Positions 36,716-45,397 are shown, counted from the first letter of the stretch. The stretch is 64,000 bases of DNA from Pseudarthrobacter sp. L1SW (GCF_020809045.1 NZ_CP078079.1:1178001-1242000), one strand, 5' to 3'. Notes: generated by a model not told the origin, from the sequence alone. Program-made: numbers and translations.

Positions 36716-38056
36716 CTAACCCACGCGCTCGCGCCGGCCCAGGATTCCCTGCGGCCGGAACAATAGGACAACGATCATGATGAACAGGGCACCTACGTAC
36801 TTAAGGTCCGCAGCGAGGCCGAACACGGTGGTCAGCTCCACGAAGATGCCTACGATGACGGAACCGATCAGGGCGCCAAAGACCGTACCGAGGCCGCCGA
36901 GGGTGACGCCGGCGAAGATCAGCAGGAGGATGGCCGAGCCCATGTCGAAGGTGACGCCTGGACGGTAGTAGGCCCACAGGATCCCGCCCAGGGAGGCCAG
37001 CATGCCGCCCGTGATCCAGACGATCCGGATGACGGAGTCGACGTCGATGCCTGAGGCGGCTGCAAGGGCGGGGTTGTCGGCTACTGCACGGGTTGCCTTG
37101 CCAAGCCTGGTCTTCAGCAGCACGATGCCGATCAGGGCGATCACCACCGCACTGATTCCGAGGGACCAGAGATTGTTGGGCGAGATGGATACTGGCCCCA
37201 GCTGGATTTCGGGGCTCTGCGCGAACGGCAGTTGCTGGGTGGCGCCGCCGAAGTAGAACTGGATGACGTACCGGACAGCGAGGGCAAGGCCGATGCTGAC
37301 GATCATCATGGGCACCAGGCCGGTGCCGCGCCGGCGCAGTGGCCGCCACAGCCCCCTGTCCTGGGCATATCCGAACAGGCCGCCGCCCAGGAGGGACAGG
37401 ATGATCGCCAGCCAGAAGGGAAGGCCGACGGCATTGAAGGCAAACACGAGCACTGCACCCAACGTGACCATCTCGCCGTGGGCGAAGTTGGTCAGGCCGG
37501 TGGTACCGAAAATCAGGGAAAGACCCACCGAGGCGAGGGCAAGGAGAAGGCCGAAGCTCAGGCCGGCCACGAGGCGGTTGAGCAGGTTTTGGCCGAAGTC
37601 CTGTTGCTGCACCACGATGCCCTTGCCGAAGGCGAAGATGACCGACAGGTTCGAGGTCTGGCTGAAGGTGACCTGGCGGGGGTTTTCCTGGCCTTCAGCC
37701 AGCTTGATCCCCTCGGGAAGGGTCGATTCGTCCAGCTCAACGGTGTAGGTGCCCTGATCGGGCACCCCGATGTTCCAGGCTCCGTTCGCGGACGACTTGG
37801 CCGTACCGGTGAAGCCGTCCTTCTTGGCCGTGATGGTCACATCCGCCAGGGGTGCGCGGGTGTCATCGCGGAGGAATCCACTGATGTTGTTTTGGAATGT
37901 CTGGTTCGACGGGGATGGTGTCGGAGACGGGGAAGTGGCCTGCGATGCCGGTGCTGCCACGAGAAGGATCGCCAGGATGGATGCGCTAATGGCTCCCATT
38001 AATCTCAGCAACCCGCGGCGTCCTCCGGCCGGCCGGCCTTGGGGTGTACTTCTCAA
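36716..38056 (-). CDS. livH: LivH permease with an N-terminal exported beta-sandwich domain
   Basis: The C-terminal 290 residues are a LivH permease (RLVAGLSFGLLLALASVGLSL, GLTNFAHGEMVTLGAVL, RPQGILGRRERV). The N-terminus is unusual. A signal-peptide-like stretch (1-40, ending PASQA), a Ser/Pro linker, and about 90 residues (55-143) resemble a carboxypeptidase-regulatory-like Ig fold (GFLRDDTRAPLADVTITAKK, then a NGAWNIGVPDQGTYTVELD strand pattern). I chose TTG 38056, with a GGAGG site 9 nt upstream. ATG 37999 would leave a shorter signal. Leu19 is encoded by TTA (38000-38002), the second of two TTA codons found in the window. Confidence 0.88.
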   Translation of the reverse strand: MRSTPQGRPAGGRRGLLRLMGAISASILAILLVAAPASQATSPSPTPSPSNQTFQNNISGFLRDDTRAPLADVTITAKKDGFTGTAKSSANGAWNIGVPDQGTYTVELDESTLPEGIKLAEGQENPRQVTFSQTSNLSVIFAFGKGIVVQQQDFGQNLLNRLVAGLSFGLLLALASVGLSLIFGTTGLTNFAHGEMVTLGAVLVFAFNAVGLPFWLAIILSLLGGGLFGYAQDRGLWRPLRRRGTGLVPMMIVSIGLALAVRYVIQFYFGGATQQLPFAQSPEIQLGPVSISPNNLWSLGISAVVIALIGIVLLKTRLGKATRAVADNPALAAASGIDVDSVIRIVWITGGMLASLGGILWAYYRPGVTFDMGSAILLLIFAGVTLGGLGTVFGALIGSVIVGIFVELTTVFGLAADLKYVGALFIMIVVLLFRPQGILGRRERVG

Positions 38057-38358
38057 ATTGAAAAACCTCCACTTGGGGGGCGGTCTCGGCTGCGCCATTG
38101 CAGCCGCTGCGAACGGATACAGGGATAGGATGGTGCCGTGCCGGCACCCCGCCACATGTGTGAGGTCCGTCACCCTGCTTGGCTTATGCTACAGCGCTGA
38201 CGGTGCGCGGTATGCCGCGGTTCAGGCGCCGATTGTAGCGATCGGATAACAACTCCGTGGCCGGCGTGGGGGCGGGGAACTTTCAGAGGTGCAATTACGT
38301 GAGAATTGGTACCGTAAACCTTAAGGTTTCAACACATCCCCAACGGAGGAATCCAGTA
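38057..38358. promoter_or_regulatory. Divergent control region between livH and the Bax-inhibitor gene
   Basis: A 302-nt non-coding gap holding promoters for both directions. On the plus side a perfect 14-bp palindrome AAACCTTAAGGTTT (38316-38329) contains a TAAGGT -10-like box, and GGAGGA precedes the ATG at 38359. On the minus side I see a strong ribosome site for livH and TACAAT- and TATCCT-like boxes without a convincing -35. I see no open frame with coding character. Confidence 0.5.
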
Positions 38359-39285
38359 ATGGCACTTGGCGGCAACCCGATCTTCAACGGAAAGAACTTC
38401 CGTGGAGCCACCCAGGCACCGCCTGTCCCGCAGGCTCCTTACGGACACGCGCCCTACGGCCAGCAGCCGTACGGGCAGGCATCGTACGGCCAGCAGCCGT
38501 ATGGCCAGCAGCCGTATGGCCAGGCCCCTTACGGCCAGCAGGGCTACGGACAGCAGCCCATGACTGACGAGCAGTTGCGGCAGATGTACAGCCAGCCTGC
38601 TGCGGGTCCGGCGGACACCGGCAGGATGACGTTCGACGACGTCATCGTCAAGACGGCTGCCTGCCTGGGCTTTGTTGTGCTGGGTGCGGCTGTCACGTTG
38701 ACTGTCAGTTTGGGGCTGGCCTCGATGCTGATGATCGTCGGTGCGCTCGGCGGGTTCGTCCTTGCGCTGGTCAACACCTTCAAGAAGCAGCCGTCACCGG
38801 CGCTGATCCTTGCCTACGCAGGCCTTGAAGGCCTCTTCCTGGGCGGGCTCACCCGCGTCCTGGACACCATGTACCCGGGAGTGGGGCTCCAGGCTGTCGT
38901 CGGCACGCTGTCCGTTTTCGCCGTGACGCTCCTCCTTTTCAAGAGCGGCAAGGTACGCGCCACACCAAAGGCCATGAAGTTCTTCATGATCGCCTTGGTT
39001 GGTTACGCACTGTTCTCCGTGGTGAACCTCGTCATGATGATGACGGGCCTGACCACGGAACCCTTCGGGCTGCGAAGCGGCATCATCGGCGTCGTTATCG
39101 GCATCCTGGCCATCGGCCTCGCGGCATTCTCACTGGTCATGGACTTCACCAGCATCGAGGAGGGTGTCCGCAGCGGCGCTCCCCAGCGCTTCTCCTGGAC
39201 GGCCGCATTCGGCCTGACGGTCACGCTGGTATGGCTCTACGTCGAAATCATCCGCCTGCTGGCCATCCTGCGCGGGGACGAATAA
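38359..39285 (+). CDS. Bax inhibitor-1 / YccA family membrane protein with PYGQ-repeat N-terminus
   Basis: A 308-residue protein with two parts. Residues 1-75 are low complexity with PYGQQ-type repeats (Tyr/Gln/Pro/Gly-rich, cytoplasmic). Residues 95-308 form a seven-helix Bax inhibitor-1-like (BI-1/YccA, YetJ-related) domain, including [18 protein letters not shown] and ending [15 protein letters not shown]-1 proteins are calcium-leak channels or FtsH partners in other systems; the role here is open. GGAGGA lies 8 nt before the ATG. A perfect bidirectional terminator follows. Confidence 0.9.
   Translation: MALGGNPIFNGKNFRGATQAPPVPQAPYGHAPYGQQPYGQASYGQQPYGQQPYGQAPYGQQGYGQQPMTDEQLRQMYSQPAAGPADTGRMTFDDVIVKTAACLGFVVLGAAVTLTVSLGLASMLMIVGALGGFVLALVNTFKKQPSPALILAYAGLEGLFLGGLTRVLDTMYPGVGLQAVVGTLSVFAVTLLLFKSGKVRATPKAMKFFMIALVGYALFSVVNLVMMMTGLTTEPFGLRSGIIGVVIGILAIGLAAFSLVMDFTSIEEGVRSGAPQRFSWTAAFGLTVTLVWLYVEIIRLLAILRGDE
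38437..38559 (+). repeat. In-frame PYGQQ-type tandem repeat
   Basis: Imperfect 12-18 nt repeats of the type TACGGCCAGCAGCCG encode about eight (P/S/G)-Y-G units with Gln pairs. The copies differ by synonymous changes (TAC/TAT, GGC/GGG/GGA), so expansion is not very recent throughout. Copy number is likely to vary among strains. Confidence 0.85.
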
Positions 39286-39317
39286 CGCACCAGGCGGCTG
39301 CCGCCGTCGTACGTTCC

Positions 39318-39361
39318 TAACAGTTGAGGGCCCCACCATCCGGTGGGGCCCTCAACTGTTA
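39318..39361. terminator. Bidirectional terminator between the Bax-inhibitor gene and galK
   Basis: A perfect 20-bp inverted repeat (arm TAACAGTTGAGGGCCCCACC) with a 4-nt ATCC loop between two convergent genes. It is one of the strongest hairpins in the window. Confidence 0.9.
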
Positions 39362-39379
39362 ACCGCACTCCGGCAGGTG

Positions 39380-40567
39380 CTAGGCGATGCGCCGGGCCCC
39401 GGCCGCGGGTGAGACCGTGAAGATGTCCGGCGCCTTATAGCCGGCATCCGCGAATGCCGTGGCGACGGCGTCACGCACCCTTTGCTCCAGTGCCACGGGA
39501 GTGAGTGCGATGGCCGCTCCGCCAAACCCGCCCCCGGTCATCCGGGCACCGATGGCGCCGCCGGCGCGGGATGCATCCACTGCCAGGTCCAGTTCGGGGC
39601 AGGAGATCTCAAAGTCGTCCCGCATGGACGCGTGGCTGGCGTCCAGCAGGGGACCGATCGCGGCAGGCCCTTGGTTTGCGAGGAGCTCCACGGTCTGGAG
39701 CACGCGGTCGTTTTCCGTGACCACGTGGCGTACGCGGCGGAACGTGACTTCATCCAGGAGGCCGCTGGCTTCCTCCAGGTCGCCCACCTGCACGTCACGG
39801 AGCGCCTTGACCCCCAGCACCTCCGCGCCGAGTTCGCAGGATGCGCGCCGGGAGGCGTAACCGCCGTCGGCATGCGAGTGCGAGACCTTGGTGTCGATCA
39901 CGAGCATCACCAGGTCCGCCGGCCGCGTCTCGAAGGGAACCAGGCGTACGTTCTGGTCCCGGCAGTCCAGGAAGACTGCGTGGCCCTCCGACCCGCGGAG
40001 CGAGGCGGACTGGTCCATGATCCCCGTGGGAGCGCCGACAAATTCGTTTTCGGCACGCTGCGTGGCCAGCACCATTTCCTGGGCCTCCAGTCCCGCCCCG
40101 GCCAGGTCGTTCAGCGCCGAGATGACAGCACATTCGATCGCGTGGGAGGAGGACAGCCCCGCACCCAGGGGGACGTTTGAGTCCAGCAGCAGGTCAACGC
40201 CCGGGACCGTGACGCCACGTTCCTTCAGGGCCCACATCACGCCGAGGGGGTACTTGGTCCATCCTTTGGCTGAGCCCGGCTCCAACGAATCCAGCGTGGT
40301 GCTCACCAGGCCCTGGTCGCCGTAGGTGGAGAGAAGGCGCACCGAGGAATCGGGGCGGACCCTGATGGCCACCCGGGCAGTGCGGTCGATGGCGAAGGGC
40401 AGGACGAAGCCTTCGTTGTAGTCTGTGTGCTCGCCGATAAGGTTGACCCGCCCCGGGGCCTGCCAGATTCCGTCTGGAGCGCTGCCGAACTCCCGCGAAA
40501 ACCGTGCCGCCAGGTCCTCGGTCCCGGCAGGTGCGCTCGCGGTCAGGGGATCTGGTGCGGAGTTCAA
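39380..40567 (-). CDS. galK: Galactokinase
   Basis: GHMP-family kinase forming galactose-1-phosphate from galactose and ATP (Leloir pathway), 395 residues. Motifs are QAPGRVNLIGEHTDYNEGFV (galactokinase signature), the phosphate loop PLGAGLSSSHAIE and TGGGFGGAAIAL near the C-terminus. The TTG start has AAGGAG 8 nt upstream and overlaps the galT stop (TTGA), giving a galT-galK operon. Convergence with the Bax-inhibitor gene is closed by a strong terminator. Confidence 0.96.
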   Translation of the reverse strand: MNSAPDPLTASAPAGTEDLAARFSREFGSAPDGIWQAPGRVNLIGEHTDYNEGFVLPFAIDRTARVAIRVRPDSSVRLLSTYGDQGLVSTTLDSLEPGSAKGWTKYPLGVMWALKERGVTVPGVDLLLDSNVPLGAGLSSSHAIECAVISALNDLAGAGLEAQEMVLATQRAENEFVGAPTGIMDQSASLRGSEGHAVFLDCRDQNVRLVPFETRPADLVMLVIDTKVSHSHADGGYASRRASCELGAEVLGVKALRDVQVGDLEEASGLLDEVTFRRVRHVVTENDRVLQTVELLANQGPAAIGPLLDASHASMRDDFEISCPELDLAVDASRAGGAIGARMTGGGFGGAAIALTPVALEQRVRDAVATAFADAGYKAPDIFTVSPAAGARRIA

Positions 40568-41718
40568 GCGTGGGCTCCTTCAGGTGCAGCTGCCGGGACA
40601 GCGGGGGTCGTGGAAGGCGGAAGGGTCACCGCGCGGAGACGCTCGGCCACGCTTTCCGGGGTGGTGTCATTGATGAAGGCGCCCATGGCCGCCTCCGATC
40701 CTGCCAGGTACTTCAGCTTATCGGCCGCCCGCCGGGGGGAGGTCAGCTGGAGGTGGAGGTAGCCGGCGGGCCGCAGCACCGGATCCAGGGGAGCCTGGTG
40801 CCAGGCGGAAATGTACGGGGTGGGCGTGGGGTAGAGGCCGTCCACCCGCCGGAGGAGGTCGAGGTAGACGGAAGCGAGTTCGTCCTTCTCCTCACCGCTC
40901 AGCGTAGCCAGGTCCGGGACCTGGCGGTGGGGCACCAGGTGGATTTCGAGCGGCCACCGGGCGGCGAAGGGGACATACGCGCTGAAATTCTCCCCTTCCA
41001 GGACCATCCTGCTGCCGTCCTCCCGCTCGGAACGCAGCAGGGAGCCGGTGAGGGTGGCGGTGCCGCCCTTCGCATCGTAGAACCTTCGTGCCGCGGCCCC
41101 GAGGACGCCTGCGCGCGGGGTGATGTACGGGTAGGCGTAGATCTGGCCGTGGGGGTGGTGGAGTGTTACGCCGATGTCCGCGCCGCGGTTTTCGAATGGG
41201 AAGACCTGTTTGATTCCGGGCAGCGCGCTCAGGGCCTCCGTGCGCTGCGCCCAGGCTTCGATGACGGTGCGGGACCGCTCCTCGCCCAGTTCGCTGAAGG
41301 ATCCGGTGTGTGAGGGGGTGAACGCCACTACCTCACAGCGCCCGTACGCCGGCCCCTTGGTACCCCAGGATGGCTCGTCCGGTATCGGTCCCAGCGCAGG
41401 GCCCAGCGAAGGGAAGCGGTTTTCAAACACCACAACGTCGTAGTCTGAGGCCGGAATTTCAGAAGGGTTGCTGGGGGTGGTGGGGCAGATAGGGCACTGG
41501 TCCGCAGGCGGGAGGTGGGTGCGGGTCTGCCGGTGCGCCGCGACGGCAACCCATTCGTCCGCCAGCGCGTCGTAGCGGATCTCGCCCGGTTCTCCCCGCG
41601 GGGGGAGTCCCCGGTGGTCCGTGGTGAATTCGGCGGAGCGCGGCTTGGGAGTCGCGGCGTCGTCGAAATAAATGAGCTCCCTGCCGTCGGAGAGCCTGGT
41701 GCTCGTGATAGCTGTCAT
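40564..41718 (-). CDS. galT: Galactose-1-phosphate uridylyltransferase
   Basis: Leloir enzyme exchanging UMP between UDP-glucose and galactose-1-phosphate, 384 residues, HIT superfamily. The active-site triad HHPHGQIYAYPY contains the nucleophilic His. CPICP near residue 75 is the zinc-site Cys pair, and VVFENRFPSLGP and WHQAPLDP are further family blocks. The ATG at 41718 gives MTAITSTRLSDGREL; the open frame further upstream crosses the AT-rich promoter region. No ribosome site is seen. The gene is divergent from the aldose epimerase gene, so galactose genes flank one control region. Confidence 0.94.
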   Translation of the reverse strand: MTAITSTRLSDGRELIYFDDAATPKPRSAEFTTDHRGLPPRGEPGEIRYDALADEWVAVAAHRQTRTHLPPADQCPICPTTPSNPSEIPASDYDVVVFENRFPSLGPALGPIPDEPSWGTKGPAYGRCEVVAFTPSHTGSFSELGEERSRTVIEAWAQRTEALSALPGIKQVFPFENRGADIGVTLHHPHGQIYAYPYITPRAGVLGAAARRFYDAKGGTATLTGSLLRSEREDGSRMVLEGENFSAYVPFAARWPLEIHLVPHRQVPDLATLSGEEKDELASVYLDLLRRVDGLYPTPTPYISAWHQAPLDPVLRPAGYLHLQLTSPRRAADKLKYLAGSEAAMGAFINDTTPESVAERLRAVTLPPSTTPAVPAAAPEGAHA

Positions 41719-41821
41719 GCAAGAAAGTGTGACACGTTCGCTCAAAAAAGAATAGTTAACAACAAAATCTAACATCAGCGGGTGCTGCCGGCAGGGGTCC
41801 GGCCGGGGTACGGTGTTGCCC
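41719..41821. promoter_or_regulatory. Divergent galT / epimerase control region
   Basis: A 103-nt gap with an unusually AT-rich centre (41735-41775, including an AAAAAAG run and GTTAAC) and a GTGTGACAC quasi-palindrome (about 41727-41735). A TACGGT -10 (41809-41814) lies 7 nt before the epimerase ATG. A sugar-responsive regulator of the DeoR, LacI or GntR type would fit, but none is encoded nearby. Confidence 0.45.
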
Positions 41822-42781
41822 ATGACTTCCAGTTCTCCCCATGAATCCAACAGCGCGCCCGCCCTGCGGGGCTGTGCCACCGGCAGGCAGTATGAGCTCC
41901 GCCGGGGCGATGCCCTGGCCGTGGTCACCGAGCTTGCCGCCGGCCTGCGGTCTTTCACCAGGGGAGGAACGCTCCTGACCGAGACTTACGGCGACGACCA
42001 GATCGCACCGGGCGCCGCAGGCATCACCCTGGCTCCTTGGGCCAACCGCGTCGAGGACGGCAAGTGGTTCCTGAACGGGAAAAAGCAGCAGCTGGACATC
42101 ACCGAGGTGGCCAGGAATAACGCCAGCCACGGACTGCTGCGCAATTCGGCCTATGCCCTTGTGGACGAGTCGGAGCACTCCGTCACCTTGGAGGCCACCA
42201 TCTTTCCGCAGCACGGGTACCCCTTCCTGGTGCGGCACCGCGTGCAGTACCAGCTCGGGGAGGACCTGGGGCTGGTGGTCCGCCAAACCCTGCTCAATGA
42301 TGCCAAGGAGCCCGCGCCCTTCGTCCTGGGCGCCCATCCTTATCTGCGGCTCGGCGATACGCCCGTCGAGGAGCTGGTGCTGACCGTTGCTGCCGGCACG
42401 CGCCTGGTTGCCGACGAACGCCTCATTCCGCGCAGCACCGCACCGGTGCAGGGGGATACAGACTTTCGGGCGGGGTTGAACATCGCGGCGCTCGCGGTGG
42501 ACGTGGCGTTGACGGGCTTGCACTTCGAAGCGGGGAAAGCGCGCCACACGCTCGCGGCAACGGACGGCCGGCAGGTGAGCCTTTGGCAGGACGAAGCATG
42601 CCAGTATGTCCACGTCTTCGTCAGCACGGAGTACCCGGGACGCAGCCGGGCGGTGGCCGTTGAACCGATGACCGGGCCGGCCAACGCCTTCAACTCCGGT
42701 GATGGCCTGCGCTGGCTGGACCCCGGTGAATCCTTCACCATCGAGTGGGGGATTGACTACACTCCGGGCAGAGAAGGGTAG
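41822..42781 (+). CDS. Aldose 1-epimerase family protein
   Basis: Mutarotase-like protein of 319 residues that would interconvert sugar anomers, consistent with its position next to galT-galK. Visible family elements are AGITLAPWANRVEDGKW, NNASHGLLRNSAY (active-site His region), VLGAHPYLRLGD and YVHVFVSTEYPG, with AVEPMTGPANAFNSGDGL near the end. Whether it acts on galactose is inferred from context. TACGGT lies 7 nt upstream of the ATG, and the transcript is probably leaderless. Confidence 0.88.
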   Translation: MTSSSPHESNSAPALRGCATGRQYELRRGDALAVVTELAAGLRSFTRGGTLLTETYGDDQIAPGAAGITLAPWANRVEDGKWFLNGKKQQLDITEVARNNASHGLLRNSAYALVDESEHSVTLEATIFPQHGYPFLVRHRVQYQLGEDLGLVVRQTLLNDAKEPAPFVLGAHPYLRLGDTPVEELVLTVAAGTRLVADERLIPRSTAPVQGDTDFRAGLNIAALAVDVALTGLHFEAGKARHTLAATDGRQVSLWQDEACQYVHVFVSTEYPGRSRAVAVEPMTGPANAFNSGDGLRWLDPGESFTIEWGIDYTPGREG

Positions 42782-42820
42782 CGGTTTCCGAATAGGCCGC
42801 GGCTGGGGAAGTATTAGGCT

Positions 42821-44155
42821 ATGACGCCAGCAGAGGATGCCGCTACCTCCCCCAGCCCTTCGCCAGGCCGGCAACTGCCTGCCACGAACCAGCCCCTGAG
42901 GGTCCTTGCGGACCGTGAACTGGACCGGGACATACCCTACGGCGTGCGGATCGCGGCGTCCTGGGCCTGGCGAGTGGGCCTGATCCTCCTGGTGGGAGGT
43001 GCGCTGGTCTGGCTGCTGAGCAGGATCAGCTTCCTGATCATCCCGGTGATGGTGGCTGCCCTGCTGGCGGGACTCCTGAGTCCGGTGGTGGGATGGCTCA
43101 AGAAACAGCGGCTGCCGTCCGGGCTGGCTGTTGCCATCACCGTGCTGGGCTTCATCGGCCTGATCGCAGGGTCCCTGGCGTTGGTGGGCAGGCAGTTGGT
43201 CGCGGGGTTCGGCGAACTCTGGTCCGAGGCGCTCACCGGCGTCAAGCAGATCCAGGACTGGCTGGCTGACGGGCCGCTCCATGTCACGGCGGACCAGATG
43301 GACCAGTACCTGAAGGAGGCCACCGCCGCCCTGCAAAGCAACACCAGCAGCATTGTCAGCGGGGCCCTGTCCTTCGGGAGTACGGCGGGGCACTTTGCCG
43401 CCGGCCTCATCCTGGCGCTGTTCATCCTGATTTTCTTCCTGTTGGAGGGGGACCGGATCTGGGCGTTCCTGGTCCGTTTGCTCCCCAGGAAGGCCAGGGC
43501 GGCAACGTTCGGGGCCGGGCGCAAGGGCTGGGCATCAATGGTCAGCTACGCACGGATCCAGATGTTTGTTGCGTTCGTTGACGCTGTGGGCATCGGCGTG
43601 GGCGCCGCGATCATCGGCGTCCCCCTGGCGCTTCCCTTGAGCGTGCTCGTCTTCATCGGTTCCTTCATCCCGATCGTGGGCGCCCTGGTGACCGGCGCAA
43701 TCGCAGTCCTCCTTGCCCTGGTGGCGAACGGCCCCATCAATGCCCTGATCATGCTCGGCATCGTGCTGCTCGTCCAGCAGCTGGAAAGCCACATCCTCCA
43801 GCCGCTCGTCATGGGCAAGGCCGTCGCCCTGCACCCGGTGGCGGTAATCCTTTCGGTGGCCGCGGGGTCCTACCTTGCCGGCATCCCGGGCGCCCTCTTC
43901 TCGGTGCCCATCCTCGCCGTCGCAAACACTGCCATTCGCTACATCGCCGCCAGAACGTGGGAACATGAACAAGTGCCGGCATTGACCGGAGAGCCTTTGA
44001 CGGCGGGCGCCGGAGTGGACAACACCATCCGGGATGTCCAGCCGCCCGCAGCACTCAAACGCGGCAAGGGCGCCGCCGCCGGCACAACAGCAGAACAACC
44101 TGATGCCCCTCCCGCTGCGGATGGGGGCGCCGGGGCCGAATCCAGAGGAGAATAG
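42821..44155 (+). CDS. AI-2E / PerM family transporter
   Basis: Membrane protein of 444 residues in the AI-2E transporter (PerM, UPF0118) family, often annotated as a quorum-signal exporter, though several members are sodium/proton antiporters or remain uncharacterised. Two N-terminal helices, a long amphipathic region (about 140-190) and a cluster of six C-terminal helices follow the family pattern. GSFIPIVGALVTG and QQLESHILQPLVMGKAV are its most conserved blocks. The C-terminal 50 residues are polar and disordered. ilvA follows 3 nt later. Confidence 0.9.
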   Translation: MTPAEDAATSPSPSPGRQLPATNQPLRVLADRELDRDIPYGVRIAASWAWRVGLILLVGGALVWLLSRISFLIIPVMVAALLAGLLSPVVGWLKKQRLPSGLAVAITVLGFIGLIAGSLALVGRQLVAGFGELWSEALTGVKQIQDWLADGPLHVTADQMDQYLKEATAALQSNTSSIVSGALSFGSTAGHFAAGLILALFILIFFLLEGDRIWAFLVRLLPRKARAATFGAGRKGWASMVSYARIQMFVAFVDAVGIGVGAAIIGVPLALPLSVLVFIGSFIPIVGALVTGAIAVLLALVANGPINALIMLGIVLLVQQLESHILQPLVMGKAVALHPVAVILSVAAGSYLAGIPGALFSVPILAVANTAIRYIAARTWEHEQVPALTGEPLTAGAGVDNTIRDVQPPAALKRGKGAAAGTTAEQPDAPPAADGGAGAESRGE

Positions 44156-44158
44156 TCC

Positions 44159-45397
44159 GTGAACATCCTTGAAACCCTTCCCGTCACGCTGGACGATGTC
44201 CTGGAGGCGCAGAAGCTGCTCGACGGGATTATTGCGCGGACACCGGTGGAATCATCCCGCGCCCTTGGGGCCATGGTTGGCGGGGATGTCTACTTCAAGT
44301 GCGAAAACCTCCAGCGGGCCGGATCGTTCAAGGTCCGCGGCGCGTACGTGCGCATGGCAAGGCTTTCCCCCGAGGAAAAGAAGCGCGGAGTGGTGGCCGC
44401 TTCGGCAGGCAACCACGCCCAGGGAGTAGCCGTTGCGGCCAAGAGCCTGGGCATCAAGGCCCGCATCTACATGCCGCTCGGCGTAGCGCTGCCCAAGCTG
44501 GCCGCCACCCGCAGCCACGGCGCCGAAGTAATCCTGCACGGCCACAACGTGGATGAGGCGCTCGCGGAGGCCCAGCGCTACAGCAACGAGACGGGAACCG
44601 TTTTTGTCCACCCCTTCGACAACGTGGACGTCGTCGCGGGCCAGGGCACACTCGGCCTGGAAATCCTCGAGCAGGTTCCCACCGTGGACACCATCCTCAT
44701 GGGCGTCGGCGGCGGCGGGCTCCTGGCCGGGGTCGCCGTCGCCATCAAGGCCAGGGCCAAGGAACTGGGGCGGAACATCCGCATCATCGGGGTGCAGGCC
44801 GAAAATGCCGCCGCCTATCCTCCGTCCCTCGCCGCCGATGCCCTGGTGCCCCTGAAGAAGGTCTCCACCATGGCTGACGGCATCGCCGTCGGCCGGCCCG
44901 GGCAGCTGCCCTTCAGCATCATCCGTGAACTTGTGGATGATGTGGTGACGGTCAGCGAAGACTCCCTGGCGCGTGCGCTGATCTTCCTGCTGGAGCGGGC
45001 CAAGATGGTGGTGGAGCCGGCCGGTGCGGTTGGCGTGGCAGCGCTGATGGACGGCAAGATCGAGAACCCGGGAACCACGGTGGTGGTCCTTTCCGGCGGC
45101 AACATCGACCCCATGCTTATGCTCAAGGTCATCCAGCGGGGCCTTTCCGCGGCCGGGCGCTACATGACCGTCCGCATGATGCTCGATGACCGCCCCGGTT
45201 CCCTGGCCACCATCGCCAGGATCATCGCGGAGAACGATGCCAACGTCACCGGCCTGGACCACACCCGGGTGGGCGGCTCCATCAGCATGGGGGACGTGTC
45301 CATCACGGTGAACCTGGAAACCAAGGGCCACGAGCATGGGGAACAGGTGCTCAGCGCCCTCCGTGCCGAGGGCTTCCAGCCCATTGTGGTGCACTAG
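44159..45397 (+). CDS. ilvA: Threonine ammonia-lyase (threonine deaminase)
   Basis: PLP enzyme converting threonine to 2-oxobutyrate and ammonia, the first step to isoleucine. The PLP lysine sits in ENLQRAGSFKVRGAY, AASAGNHAQGVA is the substrate loop and MGVGGGGLLAGVAVA binds PLP phosphate. The C-terminal 80 residues (MTVRMMLDDRPGSLATIAR) form a single ACT-like regulatory domain, typical of the shorter IlvA/TdcB-type enzymes (412 residues). The GTG start has AGGAG 8 nt upstream. Coupled downstream of the AI-2E gene and upstream of the rhomboid gene. Confidence 0.94.
   Translation: MNILETLPVTLDDVLEAQKLLDGIIARTPVESSRALGAMVGGDVYFKCENLQRAGSFKVRGAYVRMARLSPEEKKRGVVAASAGNHAQGVAVAAKSLGIKARIYMPLGVALPKLAATRSHGAEVILHGHNVDEALAEAQRYSNETGTVFVHPFDNVDVVAGQGTLGLEILEQVPTVDTILMGVGGGGLLAGVAVAIKARAKELGRNIRIIGVQAENAAAYPPSLAADALVPLKKVSTMADGIAVGRPGQLPFSIIRELVDDVVTVSEDSLARALIFLLERAKMVVEPAGAVGVAALMDGKIENPGTTVVVLSGGNIDPMLMLKVIQRGLSAAGRYMTVRMMLDDRPGSLATIARIIAENDANVTGLDHTRVGGSISMGDVSITVNLETKGHEHGEQVLSALRAEGFQPIVVH

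Noticed and set aside
38057..38173. Upstream extension of livH in the same frame
   Set aside because: The extension lacks a ribosome site and runs through the promoter region, whereas TTG 38056 has GGAGG at 9 nt and yields a clean signal peptide.
38437..38559. PYGQ repeats considered as a CRISPR or mobile repeat
   Set aside because: They are in frame inside a well-supported gene and encode a regular peptide repeat.
41719..41958. Long N-terminal extension of galT
   Set aside because: It would cross the AT-rich divergent promoter and the start of the epimerase gene; the ATG at 41718 gives a normal GalT length.
42812..42823. Leaderless promoter for the AI-2E-family gene
   Set aside because: The TANNNT box abuts the ATG or lies only 3 nt away, which does not fit the 6-7 nt rule of the other genes.
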